64,000 nt of DNA, from the NCBI RefSeq assembly GCF_900187285.1, contig NZ_LT906470.1, forward strand, positions 945,501 through 1,009,500, written 5' to 3'. The first letter of the stretch is position 1; the number at the start of each line of letters is the position of its first letter. The notes below the pieces were generated by a model, which was given only the letters and a program-made list of their open reading frames with translations, ran no database searches and was not told the origin of the DNA. The DNA is from Veillonella rodentium (lineage in GTDB: Bacteria; Bacillota; Negativicutes; Veillonellales; Veillonellaceae). The translations under genes and the position numbers were made by a program. Below, piece after piece: positions 37,394-46,850 of this stretch.

Positions 37394-37627
37394 TTAATAA
37401 ACTAAATAGTATATAAAAACACTTGCCCTATTTTACAGGTCTAACAATTTATTTTTCGATTAGATTTATTTTTATCTATTTGAGAAATGAATAGAGCATT
37501 GTCAAAAGTGAGATAGGATAAGTGTTTTCTTATTTACCGACTTTGATTTTTTGACTAATTGATTCTGGAATACAAATTGTCTTTTTGACTAAATAGATAT
37601 TATTTGACTTTTTAAGGATAATTTTGC
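37394..37627 (+). other. Gene-free region upstream of hrcA with TTGAC repeats
   Basis: This AT-rich stretch has no credible coding frame. AAAACACTTGCCCTAT (37416-37431) is complementary, with one mismatch and one G-U, to ATAGGATAAGTGTTTT (37513-37528), with an 81-base loop; it may end the upstream transcript. Then TTGACTAA occurs at 37551 and 37585, and TTGACT at 37604, ahead of the TTGACA -35 box at 37628. On the other strand these read AGTCAAA. Confidence 0.55.
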
Positions 37628-37655
37628 TTGACAATTTATGTAAGTGTGATAATAT
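37628..37655 (+). promoter_or_regulatory. Sigma-A promoter of the hrcA-grpE-dnaK-dnaJ operon
   Basis: A perfect -35 TTGACA (37628-37633), 16-base spacer and TAATAT (37650-37655). Transcription would start near 37662, placing the CIRCE element at the very start of the transcript. Confidence 0.8.
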
Positions 37656-37666
37656 TATACATGCGA

Positions 37667-37693
37667 TTAGCACTCAAACTTCATGAGTGCTAA
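37667..37693 (+). promoter_or_regulatory. CIRCE operator (HrcA-binding site)
   Basis: TTAGCACTC (37667-37675), nine bases, GAGTGCTAA (37685-37693): a perfect match to the CIRCE consensus. HrcA, encoded directly downstream, binds this inverted repeat and represses the operon until heat stress titrates GroE. The site is between the promoter and the hrcA ribosome site. Confidence 0.97.
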
Positions 37694-37707
37694 CAAGAGG
37701 TGTTATT

Positions 37708-38724
37708 ATGGATGAAAGAAAACAGCGCATCTTGAAAGCCATAATTGAAGATTACGTTAAATCCGCAGAACCGGTAGGGTCAAGAACGATTGCAAAGAAT
37801 TATAATCTCGGTATCAGCCCTGCGACGGTGCGCAATGAAATGTCCGATTTGGAGGAATTAGGCTATTTGGAGCAACCTCATACATCGGCGGGACGTATTC
37901 CTTCATCGAAGGGCTATCGTTTATATGTTGATTCTATGATGAATCGACAACCTGTTCCATTACAGGATGCTGAAAAAATAGAAATGATTTGGAAACACTC
38001 CAATGGATCAACGAGTGAATTATTTTTCAATATGGCTAAACTGCTTTCACAAGTGAGTCATAGCATGAGTTTATTTCTTGCACCGGCGCATGACAGCGCC
38101 TTAGTGAAATATATTCATGTATTGCCTCTAGGCGGTCATCAGGCTATCATGGTCGTGATTACCGAGACGGGGGCGTTAGATAACGAGTTGATGTACTTTG
38201 GTGAAAGCGTGTCACCGGATGTATTACAGAATTTAGCATTACAATTCAGTAATGCCTTACAGAATGTAAGCATCGGTTATATTACGGCCGAAGCGTTGAG
38301 TGGAATTTTGATTCATATGGAAGGACCTAAGGAGGTTTTATTGGTTTTCTCGGAAATCTTATTACGAGCGATTAATAAACGTAAGTTATTCTACTCCGTA
38401 GGCGCTACGGAGTTGTTAAATCAACCGGAGTTTAAATCTGTTGAAAAGGTACAGCCCTTACTTTCATTAGTGGAAGAACAGAATGAATTAGGACAGTTAT
38501 TGAAAGATGATTCGCCGACACCGATAAAGGTAAAAATAGGCGTGGAAAACCAGACGGAGGCCCTCCACACGATGAGTGTGGTACAGGCTGATTTCAGAAA
38601 TCAAGAGCAACCGATAGGAACACTGGCTATCCTCGGCCCGACGCGGATGGAATATGGGCGCATCATCGGCATGCTGTCACATATGAAACACGTAATGGAA
38701 ACCATGATAAAAGAACAAAAATAG
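37708..38724 (+). CDS. hrcA: Heat-inducible transcription repressor HrcA
   Basis: Represses class I heat-shock genes through CIRCE. The 338 residues have the N-terminal winged helix (MDERKQRILKAIIEDYV, then SPATVRNEMSDLEELGYLEQPHTSAGRIPS) and a central GAF-like dimerisation domain, ending in LGPTRMEYGRIIGML. ATG 37708 follows AAGAGG by seven bases and matches the family start; a GTG 21 bases upstream overlaps the operator. First gene of hrcA-grpE-dnaK-dnaJ. Confidence 0.97.
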   Translation: MDERKQRILKAIIEDYVKSAEPVGSRTIAKNYNLGISPATVRNEMSDLEELGYLEQPHTSAGRIPSSKGYRLYVDSMMNRQPVPLQDAEKIEMIWKHSNGSTSELFFNMAKLLSQVSHSMSLFLAPAHDSALVKYIHVLPLGGHQAIMVVITETGALDNELMYFGESVSPDVLQNLALQFSNALQNVSIGYITAEALSGILIHMEGPKEVLLVFSEILLRAINKRKLFYSVGATELLNQPEFKSVEKVQPLLSLVEEQNELGQLLKDDSPTPIKVKIGVENQTEALHTMSVVQADFRNQEQPIGTLAILGPTRMEYGRIIGMLSHMKHVMETMIKEQK

Positions 38725-38736
38725 AAAGGGAATGTA

Positions 38737-39282
38737 ATGGCGAAAGAACAAGACATTAAACAAGAGGCGACTGATGAGAAGGTGGAAAATCCTCCTGTTG
38801 AAGATTCAGTCGTGGAAGAATCCGACGAGGCGGTAACAGATGCCGCTCAAGTGCTGGAAGAGTTGAAAGCTGACTTTGATAATCGCTATAAACGGTTACA
38901 GGCGGATTTTGAGAACTTTAAGCGGCGCACGAATCAGGAAAAGGAACAACTTGCAGGATTCGTTAAAGGCGATGTGCTTACCGATTTACTTCCTGTTTTG
39001 GATAATTTTGAACGCGCTGTTCAATCTCCGGCAGAAGGTGATGCAAAGGTATTCCTAGATGGATTCATCATGATTCATCAGAATCTGATGGCTATGTTAT
39101 CTAAACATGGTTTAGCTGTTATTGAAGCTGTGGGAAAACCGTTTGATCCGAATTTCCATCAGGCGATTATGCGTGTACCGTCAGATGAATATGAATCTGA
39201 TACGGTCTGTGAAGTATTGCAAACTGGCTATACCGTTGATGGACGTTGTATTCGTCCGGCGATGGTAAAGGTTGTTGAGTAG
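38737..39282 (+). CDS. grpE: Nucleotide exchange factor GrpE
   Basis: Releases ADP from DnaK. In 181 residues there is an acidic, unstructured N-terminus (about 45 residues), a long coiled coil with [19 protein letters not shown], and the beta domain ending [17 protein letters not shown] and [17 protein letters not shown]. Those are typical GrpE signatures. The ATG follows AAAGGGAATGTA, 12 bases after hrcA. Confidence 0.96.
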   Translation: MAKEQDIKQEATDEKVENPPVEDSVVEESDEAVTDAAQVLEELKADFDNRYKRLQADFENFKRRTNQEKEQLAGFVKGDVLTDLLPVLDNFERAVQSPAEGDAKVFLDGFIMIHQNLMAMLSKHGLAVIEAVGKPFDPNFHQAIMRVPSDEYESDTVCEVLQTGYTVDGRCIRPAMVKVVE

Positions 39283-39310
39283 ATTATATAGTATTAGGAG
39301 GTCATATATT

Positions 39311-41149
39311 ATGGCAAAGGTAATTGGTATTGATTTAGGGACTACAAACTCTTGTGTTGCTGTTATGGAAGGTGGCGAACCTACGGTTATTACTAACCAG
39401 GAAGGTGCACGTACGACTCCTTCCGTCGTTGGTTTTGCTAAAAACGGTGAACGTCTTGTTGGTCAGTTGGCAAAGCGCCAAGCCGTATCTAATCCGGAAA
39501 ACACGATTATTTCCATCAAACGTCACATGGGTAGTGACTATAAAGTTAAGGTAGAAGGTAAAGAATATACACCGCAAGAAATTTCTGCGATGATTCTTCA
39601 AAAAATTAAATCCGATGCGGAAGCATATTTGGGAGAACCTGTAAAACAGGCTGTTATTACAGTCCCAGCATACTTTACAGATGCTCAACGTCAAGCTACA
39701 AAAGACGCTGGTGCCATTGCAGGTCTTGAAGTTCTTCGTATCATCAACGAACCTACGGCGGCTGCACTTGCATATGGCGTAGATAAGGATGAAGACGGTA
39801 AGGTTCTCGTATTTGACCTTGGTGGCGGTACATTTGACGTATCCATTCTTGAATTAGGTGACGGCGTATTTGAAGTATTGGCTACATCCGGTAATAACCA
39901 TCTCGGTGGTGATGACTTTGACGAACGCATCATGAAATACCTTATTGAAGAGTTCAAAAAAGAAACCGGTATCGATTTATCCACCGATAAATTAGCCGAT
40001 CAACGTCTAAAAGAAGCGGCAGAAAAAGCTAAAATCGAATTGTCCGGTGTAGCAAGCACAAATATCAACTTGCCATTTATCACTGCCGATGCAACAGGTC
40101 CAAAACATTTGGATGTAACATTGAGCCGTGCAAAATTCGAAGAATTGACTGCTGATTTGGTACAGGCCACTATTGAACCTACACGTAAAGCGATGCAAGA
40201 TGCCGGCCTCTCTGCATCCGATATCGATAAAGTATTGCTTGTTGGTGGTTCCAGCCGTATCCCTGCTGTGCAGGAAGCTATTAAAAAAGTATTAGGTAAA
40301 GAACCGACTAAAAACGTTAACCCTGACGAATGTGTCGCCATCGGTGCAGCTATTCAGGGCGGTGTATTGGTAGGTGAAGTTAAAGATGTATTGTTGCTCG
40401 ATGTAACTCCATTGTCTCTCGGTATTGAAACGATGGGCGGTGTATTTACACGCATTATCGACCGTAATACAACAATTCCTACATCTAAATCTCAAGTATT
40501 CTCCACGGCGGCAGATAATCAACCGTCTGTAGACATCCATGTATTACAAGGTGAACGTGAATTTGCGGCGGATAATAAGACATTGGGCCGTTTTAACTTG
40601 GATGGCATTCCAGCAGCTCCTCGCGGGGTTCCTCAAATCGAAGTAACATTCGATATCGATGCTAACGGTATCGTACACGTAAAAGCTAAGGATTTAGGTA
40701 CTCAAAAGGAACAAAAAATCACAATCACATCTTCCAGCGGTTTACAACAAGAGGAAATCGATCGCATGGTAAAAGAAGCGGAAGCTCATGCAGCGGAAGA
40801 TAAGGCTAAAAAAGAAGAATTAGATGTTAAAAATAATGCGGATTCTTTAGTTTACCAAGCTGAAAAAGCATTAAAAGACCTTGAAGGTAAGGGCGATGCT
40901 GCTTTGATGAAAGAAGTGGAAGAAGCAAAAGATAAATTGAAGAAATCTATCGAAGCCGGCAACATTGATGACATTAAGAAAGACAGCGAAGCTTTGACTG
41001 CTCCATTACATAAGTTGGCTGAACAAATGTATGCAGCTGCTCAACAGTCACAACAAGCTGCAGGCGGTACTGAACAACAAGGTAATGCAAAAGCTGATGA
41101 TAATGTTGTAGATGCGGATTATACGGTAGTGGATGACGAAAAGAAATAA
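39311..41149 (+). CDS. dnaK: Chaperone DnaK (Hsp70)
   Basis: Hsp70 ATP-dependent chaperone. The 612 residues show [66 protein letters not shown] and [15 protein letters not shown], with a C-terminal lid rich in charged residues and Gln/Ala. The N-terminal ATPase lacks the 24-residue insertion of Gram-negative proteobacterial DnaK (it reads [14 protein letters not shown] without the long preceding loop), as in Firmicutes. ATG 39311 follows AGGAGGTCAT. Codon use is strongly biased for high expression. Confidence 0.98.
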   Translation: MAKVIGIDLGTTNSCVAVMEGGEPTVITNQEGARTTPSVVGFAKNGERLVGQLAKRQAVSNPENTIISIKRHMGSDYKVKVEGKEYTPQEISAMILQKIKSDAEAYLGEPVKQAVITVPAYFTDAQRQATKDAGAIAGLEVLRIINEPTAAALAYGVDKDEDGKVLVFDLGGGTFDVSILELGDGVFEVLATSGNNHLGGDDFDERIMKYLIEEFKKETGIDLSTDKLADQRLKEAAEKAKIELSGVASTNINLPFITADATGPKHLDVTLSRAKFEELTADLVQATIEPTRKAMQDAGLSASDIDKVLLVGGSSRIPAVQEAIKKVLGKEPTKNVNPDECVAIGAAIQGGVLVGEVKDVLLLDVTPLSLGIETMGGVFTRIIDRNTTIPTSKSQVFSTAADNQPSVDIHVLQGEREFAADNKTLGRFNLDGIPAAPRGVPQIEVTFDIDANGIVHVKAKDLGTQKEQKITITSSSGLQQEEIDRMVKEAEAHAAEDKAKKEELDVKNNADSLVYQAEKALKDLEGKGDAALMKEVEEAKDKLKKSIEAGNIDDIKKDSEALTAPLHKLAEQMYAAAQQSQQAAGGTEQQGNAKADDNVVDADYTVVDDEKK

Positions 41150-41165
41150 GAAGGGTTGGTAACGA

Positions 41166-42323
41166 ATGGCACGAGATTATTATGACATCCTGGGGGTCAG
41201 TAAAAATGCCACTCAGGATGAAATTAAAAAGGCCTTCCGTAAAAAGGCTCGCCAATACCATCCGGACGTAAATAAAGATAATCCAAAGGAAGCGGAAGCG
41301 AAGTTTAAAGAAGCAAACGAAGCTTACGAAGTATTGTCTGACGAAACTAAAAAAGCACAGTATGACCAGTTCGGTCACGACGCCTTCAAACAAGGAGGCG
41401 GTGCGGGGGCCGGAGGTTTCCAAGGCGGCTTTGGTGGTTTTGGCGGTCAAGCCGGTGGCTTCGGTGATATTTTCGGCGACATCTTTGGAGGTATGTTTGG
41501 GGGTGGACGCCAACAACAGGGACCTCAAAAAGGCAATGACTTACGCGAAGATATAGATATCTCCTTTGAAGATGCGGCTTTTGGTAAGTCTATGGACATT
41601 GAAGTACATCGTCATGAAGAATGTGATCACTGTCATGGTACCGGTGGTGAACCGGGATCTCGTGTCGATACGTGTCCAAACTGTCAGGGATCCGGCCAAG
41701 AAACGGTTATTCAAAATACCCCCTTTGGGCGGATGCAATCTGTCCGTACATGTTCACGTTGTCACGGTAGCGGTAAGATCATTGAGAAACCATGTTCTAA
41801 ATGTCGTGGATCCGGTGAGATGTTGGCAAAACGAAAAATTTCTATCAAAATACCTGCCGGCGTGGATAGCGGATCCAGATTGCGCGTTGCCAATGAAGGG
41901 GAACCTGGTATCTTAGGTGGCCCTAAGGGTGATCTTTATGTGTATATCTTCGTTCGACCTCACAAGGAATTTGAACGAAATGGCAATGACGTTATCAGTC
42001 GTGTGAATATCAGCTTTGCTCAAGCTGCATTAGGTGCCTCTATACAAGTGAACACCTTAGATGGTAAAGTAGAGTTAAAGATTCCGGAAGGTACTCAAAC
42101 GGGAACGGCGTTCCGCGTAAAGGGCAAAGGTATTCCTTATTTGCGCAACCCTAAACAGCGGGGGGATCAACATATCGTGGTAAATGTCCAAACACCTAAG
42201 AAATTGACCGATACACAACGTGAGTTATTATTGCGATTTGCTAATGAAAGCGATGAGGACGTCAATAATTTACAAGTAAGTAAAAGTCTCTTTGATAAGA
42301 TAAAGGACTGTTTAACGAAATGA
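41166..42323 (+). CDS. dnaJ: Chaperone DnaJ (Hsp40, type I)
   Basis: Co-chaperone that delivers substrates to DnaK. The 385 residues begin with the J-domain including HPDVNKD (HPD motif), then a Gly/Phe-rich region (about 78-120), four zinc-finger repeats ([32 protein letters not shown]), and two C-terminal beta domains. It is 16 bases after dnaK. A small hairpin (around 42332-42360) separates it from prmA. Confidence 0.98.
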   Translation: MARDYYDILGVSKNATQDEIKKAFRKKARQYHPDVNKDNPKEAEAKFKEANEAYEVLSDETKKAQYDQFGHDAFKQGGGAGAGGFQGGFGGFGGQAGGFGDIFGDIFGGMFGGGRQQQGPQKGNDLREDIDISFEDAAFGKSMDIEVHRHEECDHCHGTGGEPGSRVDTCPNCQGSGQETVIQNTPFGRMQSVRTCSRCHGSGKIIEKPCSKCRGSGEMLAKRKISIKIPAGVDSGSRLRVANEGEPGILGGPKGDLYVYIFVRPHKEFERNGNDVISRVNISFAQAALGASIQVNTLDGKVELKIPEGTQTGTAFRVKGKGIPYLRNPKQRGDQHIVVNVQTPKKLTDTQRELLLRFANESDEDVNNLQVSKSLFDKIKDCLTK

Positions 42324-42378
42324 ACAGCTCATGTGAAAGAATGGTTTATTCCTTCACATTCCCTATAAAGGAGCATAT

Positions 42379-43242
42379 ATGCAATGGATAGAAATATCCA
42401 TTGTCTGTGAAAGAGTAGCCACCGATGAGGTGACTACTCTTTTTTACGATTATACAGACAATGGAATCGTAGAAGAGGATATTGAGGATAGTCCAGATTT
42501 GGTTAAATACACCCTATATGCTGATGCAACCTCAGATGTGAGGATGATAGAGGCGGATTTAAAGAGTCGACTTATAGAGGCCGATATCGAAGTTTCATCA
42601 ATTGAGTCACATATGCTTGATGAATCGACATGGCTGAATTCGTGGCAGCAATATATCGGGTCTACTGAAATACTTCCCGGATTGATTATCAAGCCGGCTT
42701 GGCAGGATTATGATAATACTGATAATAAAACAATTATAGAAATCGATTCGGACATATCCTTCGGTACAGGATCTCACGAAACGACGAGAACCTGTGCGGA
42801 GTTGCTAGATAAATATAGCAAATCTATGAATCTTGATGATGTGACCTGTCTCGATATAGGAACCGGTACAGGCATACTCCTATTGGTAGCAGCTTATTTA
42901 GGAATTGTACATCTTGTAGGGATTGATATCGAAGAGTATGCGGCTCAGCAAGCCCGTCTCAACTGTGATACTAATCATGTAAAGGCGGATATTATTTGCG
43001 GTAATCTGGATAGTGACTTTGATGGATCGGCACAGATTATTCTTGCTAATCTGACGGTAGATCCGTTAAAAATATTGTTGCCGCAGATAGGATCAAAATT
43101 GGATGATAAGGGCGTTTTAATTATCAGCGGAATCATTGATGAGCGCTATGAGGAAATTATGCCGTACATCATGAATAACTGGAATATTACTGAGGAGCGA
43201 ATGTCAGGTCCCTGGCATACATTTGCATTAAAGAAACGATGA
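42379..43242 (+). CDS. prmA: Ribosomal protein L11 methyltransferase
   Basis: Trimethylates lysines and the N-terminus of ribosomal protein L11. The 287 residues have the N-terminal L11-binding domain, then SFGTGSHETTRTC, the SAM motif LDIGTGTGILLLVAAYLG, GIDIEEYA, and NLTVDPL near the C-terminus. ATG follows AAAGGAGC. It overlaps rsmE by four bases (ATGA), the common prmA-rsmE pair, and belongs to the operon that starts at hrcA. Confidence 0.95.
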   Translation: MQWIEISIVCERVATDEVTTLFYDYTDNGIVEEDIEDSPDLVKYTLYADATSDVRMIEADLKSRLIEADIEVSSIESHMLDESTWLNSWQQYIGSTEILPGLIIKPAWQDYDNTDNKTIIEIDSDISFGTGSHETTRTCAELLDKYSKSMNLDDVTCLDIGTGTGILLLVAAYLGIVHLVGIDIEEYAAQQARLNCDTNHVKADIICGNLDSDFDGSAQIILANLTVDPLKILLPQIGSKLDDKGVLIISGIIDERYEEIMPYIMNNWNITEERMSGPWHTFALKKR

Positions 43243-43970
43243 AAAAAATATTTATTTCCACGCCATTAAGTGAATATATTGAATTACCGAAAGATGTGAC
43301 CCATCATGTACTTCATGTATTTCGTCATCGTCTTGAAAGACCTATAACCGTCACCGGTAGTGATGGACGATGTGGTAGTTACAGAATTATGGAAGAAATA
43401 GATGGGAAAGCGAAGGCTGAACTTATCGAGTACGTAGATTCACAGGAGGTTATGTATCGTGTTGTGTTGGTCCAATCTTTTTTAAAAGGTGAAAAGCTGG
43501 AGTGGGTATTACAGAAAGCGACCGAACTAAATGTAGATACGGTCTATTTAGTAAGTACATCTAACTGCGTTGCTAAATACGATGATAAAAAACTGACTTC
43601 CAAGGCATTACGATGGGAAAAGATTATGCTGGAGGCGGCCCAACAATGCGGACGAAATCAGTTACCGTCTCTTGTTGTAGGAGAGACACTTTCACAAGTA
43701 TTAACGATTGAAAAAGAAGCATTAAAACTGGTGGCCTATGAAAATGAAACCGGTCTGACCATGAAGAATATACTACAAAATATATCATCCGATTCGTCAA
43801 TCTCGGAAGTCCTCATCTGTATAGGCCCTGAGGGGGGCTATCAAGAGAAGGAAATCAATGCTATTATAGAATGTGGTGGTCAATCGGTATCATTGGGAAA
43901 TACTATTTTGCGAGCTGAAACGGCTGCCATAGGCGCGTTAGCGATGATTCAATATGAATTGGAATTATAA
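43239..43970 (+). CDS. rsmE: 16S rRNA (uracil-1498-N3)-methyltransferase
   Basis: SPOUT-fold enzyme methylating U1498. The 243 residues include the N-terminal PUA-like domain (HHVLHVFRHR) and the knotted SAM-binding C-terminus: LEWVLQKATEL, IGPEGGYQEKEI, and SLGNTILRAETAAIGAL. It starts in the ATGA overlap with prmA. Sits between prmA and mtaB, so three translation-modifying enzymes are encoded together. Confidence 0.95.
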   Translation: MKKIFISTPLSEYIELPKDVTHHVLHVFRHRLERPITVTGSDGRCGSYRIMEEIDGKAKAELIEYVDSQEVMYRVVLVQSFLKGEKLEWVLQKATELNVDTVYLVSTSNCVAKYDDKKLTSKALRWEKIMLEAAQQCGRNQLPSLVVGETLSQVLTIEKEALKLVAYENETGLTMKNILQNISSDSSISEVLICIGPEGGYQEKEINAIIECGGQSVSLGNTILRAETAAIGALAMIQYELEL

Positions 43971-44007
43971 GGTTAGAACAGATATAGATTTAGAATTGAG
44001 AGGTGCA

Positions 44008-45303
44008 ATGAAAACCGTTGCTTTTACAACCTTGGGGTGTCGCGTTAACCAATATGATACGGATGCCATGAAAGGTTTATTTCTACAGAATGATTATCAG
44101 GCGGTCGACTTCGATACAAAGGCGGATATTTATGTAATTAATACCTGTTCCGTTACGAATATGGGGGAAAAAAAATCCAGGCAGTTGATTCGCAAGGCAA
44201 AGCGCCAAAATAAGGATGCTTATGTTATCGTGACGGGATGTTATGCACAGCTTGATCCCGATGCCATTGCGGCCATTGATGGGGTTAATCTCGTTATCGG
44301 CACGAATAATCGGTCTAAAATCGTAGAGCTTGTTGAACAATTGGAATCTACAGAACGTCAAATTAATGCTGTCCGAGATATTATGAAGGAATCAAATTTT
44401 GAAGAAATGCCACTGTATGGTAATGAATCCGACAAATCACGAGCGTTTATGAAAATTCAGGAAGGCTGTAACAATTATTGTGCATTCTGTATCATTCCCT
44501 ATACGAGAGGCCAGTTAAAATCCCGTAAAATCGATGATATTGTACGGGAAGCGAATCGATTGGTGGAACACGGGTTTCATGAGATTGTTCTGACCGGCAT
44601 TCATTTGGGAAATTATGGTGTTGAATTACCGGGGCGTCCTACATTAGCGGATGTGGTGAAAGCATTGCTTGAAATTCCAAACTTATATCGTATCCGCTTC
44701 GGCTCCATCGAATCCGTTGAAGTATCTGATGAGTTGGTAGAATTAATGGCGACAGACAAACGGGTATGTCCGCATCTACATTTGCCGTTACAGGCCGGAT
44801 CCGATCATGTATTAAGTCTTATGAAACGACATTATACGTTGCAAGAATATAAGGATTTGATAGCAAATCTACGAGCTCGCATTCAAGATCTGTCGATTAC
44901 GACGGATATCATCGCCGGGTTTCCTCAGGAATCGGATGAGGATTTTGAAGAAACCTTACAGACCGTTCGAGAAATCGGTTTTACTCATATTCATGCCTTT
45001 CCGTATTCCATTCGCGAAGGCACACCGGCGACAACCATGCCGAATCAAGTACCCGAGGCTGTTAAAAAGACTCGCGTAGCGCTTTTAAATAGTCTTAGCC
45101 AATCCGGTTATGAAGCATATGCTAAGTCCCGCATCGGCAAGCCCGGCGAAATCCTGATCGAGAAAGAAGAGAATGGTTACTATACGGGTTTAACAAGTGA
45201 ATATGTAAATGGTAAAATTAAATCTGATGGATTACATAAAATTGGTGATCTCATCGGTGGGATTGTTACAGGATTAGAGGATAATTATTTGATTATTGAA
45301 TAA
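44008..45303 (+). CDS. mtaB: tRNA (t6A37) methylthiotransferase MtaB
   Basis: Radical-SAM enzyme converting t6A37 to ms2t6A37 in ANN-decoding tRNAs. In 431 residues it has FTTLGCRVNQYDTDAM, NTCSVTNMGEKKSRQ, TGCYAQ, the radical-SAM motif CNNYCAFC with IPYTRG, and a C-terminal TRAM region. GCRVNQYDT distinguishes it from MiaB, also in this window. ATG 44008 follows GAGAGGTG; the in-frame ATG 54 bases upstream lies in rsmE and adds a non-conserved tail. Confidence 0.93.
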   Translation: MKTVAFTTLGCRVNQYDTDAMKGLFLQNDYQAVDFDTKADIYVINTCSVTNMGEKKSRQLIRKAKRQNKDAYVIVTGCYAQLDPDAIAAIDGVNLVIGTNNRSKIVELVEQLESTERQINAVRDIMKESNFEEMPLYGNESDKSRAFMKIQEGCNNYCAFCIIPYTRGQLKSRKIDDIVREANRLVEHGFHEIVLTGIHLGNYGVELPGRPTLADVVKALLEIPNLYRIRFGSIESVEVSDELVELMATDKRVCPHLHLPLQAGSDHVLSLMKRHYTLQEYKDLIANLRARIQDLSITTDIIAGFPQESDEDFEETLQTVREIGFTHIHAFPYSIREGTPATTMPNQVPEAVKKTRVALLNSLSQSGYEAYAKSRIGKPGEILIEKEENGYYTGLTSEYVNGKIKSDGLHKIGDLIGGIVTGLEDNYLIIE

Positions 45304-45314
45304 GGAGTTTAATT

Positions 45315-45659
45315 ATGAGCGACTGCATTTTCTGTAAAATTATCAATGGTGAAATTCCTTCTAAAAAAGTTTTAGAGAATGATAAGTTCTATGCATTTCA
45401 TGATATTCAACCTGTCAAAAAAGTACATGTACTGATTGTGCCCAAAAATCACGTTTCTAACATTGCTCATCTTAATGAAAAGAACGAAGATTATATTGAG
45501 GGATTACTACCATTTGTTCGTGATGTTGCAAAAGAGCTTGGCATTTCTAAAGATGGTTATCGTTTGATTTTCAATACTGGCGAAAAATCCGGTCAAACCG
45601 TATTTCATATGCATGCTCATCTTTTGGGCGGTGAAGAGATGGGATGGCCTGAAGCTTGA
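45315..45659 (+). CDS. HIT-family nucleotide hydrolase (HinT-like)
   Basis: A 114-residue histidine-triad protein that hydrolyses nucleoside phosphoramidates or related nucleotides. It has CIFCKIINGEIPSKKV at the N-terminus (zinc Cys pair), HDIQPVKKVHVLIVPKNH, and the triad HMHAHLLGG. The length and motifs fit HinT. ATG follows AAGGAGTTTAATT, 12 bases after mtaB; likely the last gene of the hrcA operon. Confidence 0.93.
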   Translation: MSDCIFCKIINGEIPSKKVLENDKFYAFHDIQPVKKVHVLIVPKNHVSNIAHLNEKNEDYIEGLLPFVRDVAKELGISKDGYRLIFNTGEKSGQTVFHMHAHLLGGEEMGWPEA

Positions 45660-45723
45660 TTATGCAGATGTCAGACTACTTTACAAGGCCTATTAAAAAT
45701 CCTGTAAAATATACCGGAAAATA

Positions 45724-45752
45724 TTGACAGATACTGGTACACTGCATATAAT
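45724..45752 (+). promoter_or_regulatory. Consensus sigma-A promoter for rpsU
   Basis: TTGACA (45724-45729), 17 bases, TATAAT (45747-45752): identical to the sigma-70/A consensus in both hexamers and spacing. It implies very strong transcription of rpsU, with about 60 untranslated bases. Confidence 0.92.
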
Positions 45753-45817
45753 ATGTATATGTGCGTATATAAATTATCAGCACTTCCCTGAGATTATTTT
45801 TGGAGGGAGGGATATAG

Positions 45818-45997
45818 ATGTCTGAAATCAAAGTCGGTAAAAACGAAACGCTTGAAAGTGCTCTTCGCCGATTCAAACGCTCCTGCCAAAAAGCAGGTGT
45901 TTTGTCTGAAGTTAGAAAGCGCGAACACTACGAAAAACCGAGCGTAAAAAGAAAGAAAAAATCTGAAGCAGCAAGAAAACGCAAATTCAGAGCATAA
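45818..45997 (+). CDS. rpsU: 30S ribosomal protein S21
   Basis: A 59-residue basic ribosomal protein. It begins [20 protein letters not shown] and has the conserved [20 protein letters not shown], then a Lys/Arg-rich C-terminus, all typical of S21. ATG follows GGAGGGAGG. A perfect promoter lies upstream and a terminator hairpin downstream; yqeY comes next, as in many Firmicutes. Confidence 0.97.
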   Translation: MSEIKVGKNETLESALRRFKRSCQKAGVLSEVRKREHYEKPSVKRKKKSEAARKRKFRA

Positions 45998-46004
45998 GAT
46001 GATT

Positions 46005-46056
46005 ACCCTAATTCTGCCTTTTCATGGCTTCATGAAATCCGGAATTAGGGTTTCTT
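46005..46056 (+). terminator. Terminator hairpin after rpsU
   Basis: ACCCTAATTC (46005-46014) pairs with GAATTAGGGT (46042-46051), enclosing an inner TTTCATG/CATGAAA stem, then TTCTTTAT. Some read-through to yqeY is likely because I see no clear promoter between them. Confidence 0.75.
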
Positions 46057-46126
46057 TATATAATTCGGCTATCTAAAGGTTAGTCTGTAAGATTAGAGTA
46101 TTCTACTATTTTAAAAGGAGGCTATA

Positions 46127-46570
46127 ATGAGCTTAAAGGATCAATTAAAAGAAGATATGAAAGCCGCAATGAAGGCTCGTGAAGAAGGAAAGACCGCATT
46201 ATCTGTTATCCGCATGGTAAATAGCGCAATTAAAAACACGGAGATCAACGATAAGGTAGAACTTGATGATGCCGGTGTTCTCGGCATTTTGGCGAAGGAA
46301 ATGAAAACACGTCAGGATTCCCTGGAGGAATTTATCAAGGCCGGACGTGAGGATTTAATTGCTCATGTGAAAGATGAAATGGCGGTGCTGCAAAAGTATA
46401 TGCCTGCTCAATTGACCGAGGATGAAATTTGTACGATTGTGCAAGATGCGATTAAAGCCTGCGGTGATAATGTTAACATGGGTAATGTCATGAAACATGT
46501 TATGCCTAAAACAAAAGGTCGTGCTGATGGTAAACTCGTTAATTCCATCGTTAAAGAACAACTAGGGTAG
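46127..46570 (+). CDS. yqeY: YqeY/GatB-YqeY domain protein
   Basis: A 147-residue helical protein related to the tRNA-binding tail domain of GatB. It has LKEDMKAAMKAREE, LSVIRMVNSAIKN, LGILAKEMKTRQDS, and AVLQKYMPAQLTEDE, which are the standard YqeY blocks. It may act in tRNA amidotransfer or as a tRNA-binding factor, but its function is not established. ATG after AAAGGAGGC. A weak TCGGC/GCCGA hairpin follows. Confidence 0.93.
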   Translation: MSLKDQLKEDMKAAMKAREEGKTALSVIRMVNSAIKNTEINDKVELDDAGVLGILAKEMKTRQDSLEEFIKAGREDLIAHVKDEMAVLQKYMPAQLTEDEICTIVQDAIKACGDNVNMGNVMKHVMPKTKGRADGKLVNSIVKEQLG

Positions 46571-46721
46571 TTATATTCGGCTGTTTTAAGATTATTTACA
46601 TTAGGCCGATTTTGATAGATACAGTAATTTTTCCAGATATATCAATTACCAAATTGTTACTATTAAGATTGGATTTAGTAATAATGTATTAATTGCGCTA
46701 TTAAAATTCTATAAAAAGTTA

Positions 46722-46751
46722 TTGACATGTATTTTCAGGATATGCTATTAT
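46722..46751 (+). promoter_or_regulatory. Sigma-A promoter of glnA
   Basis: TTGACA (46722-46727), 18-base spacer, TATTAT (46746-46751). Transcription is expected to start near 46758, just before an attenuator structure. Confidence 0.8.
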
Positions 46752-46769
46752 GTGTTCAAGAAAATAATC

Positions 46770-46830
46770 AGTCAACGAAGACTCCACATGTAGATGTATT
46801 CACATCTATCTGTTGGAGTCTTTATTTTAT
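46770..46830 (+). promoter_or_regulatory. glnA leader attenuator with competing hairpins
   Basis: A terminator hairpin forms from GACTCCA (46780-46786) with TGGAGTC (46814-46820) and, inside it, TAGATGT with ACATCTA, followed by TTTATTTTAT. Its 5' arm overlaps a second small hairpin, AGTC-AACGAA-GACT (46770-46783), whose six-base loop has A at position 1 and G at position 4, the pattern bound by ANTAR antiterminators. The two are mutually exclusive. The terminator is clear; the ANTAR reading is speculative because only one such hairpin is visible. Confidence 0.65.
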
Positions 46831-46850
46831 AAAGTTTAGGAGGAACAGTT

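Noticed and set aside
41401-41520. Repeat array in dnaJ
   Set aside because: The GGTGGC-like repetition encodes the normal Gly/Phe-rich region of type I DnaJ.
40974-41528. Antisense open frame (184 codons) over the dnaK-dnaJ junction
   Set aside because: Spans two well-defined genes on the other strand; low-complexity His/Leu-rich translation with no family resemblance.
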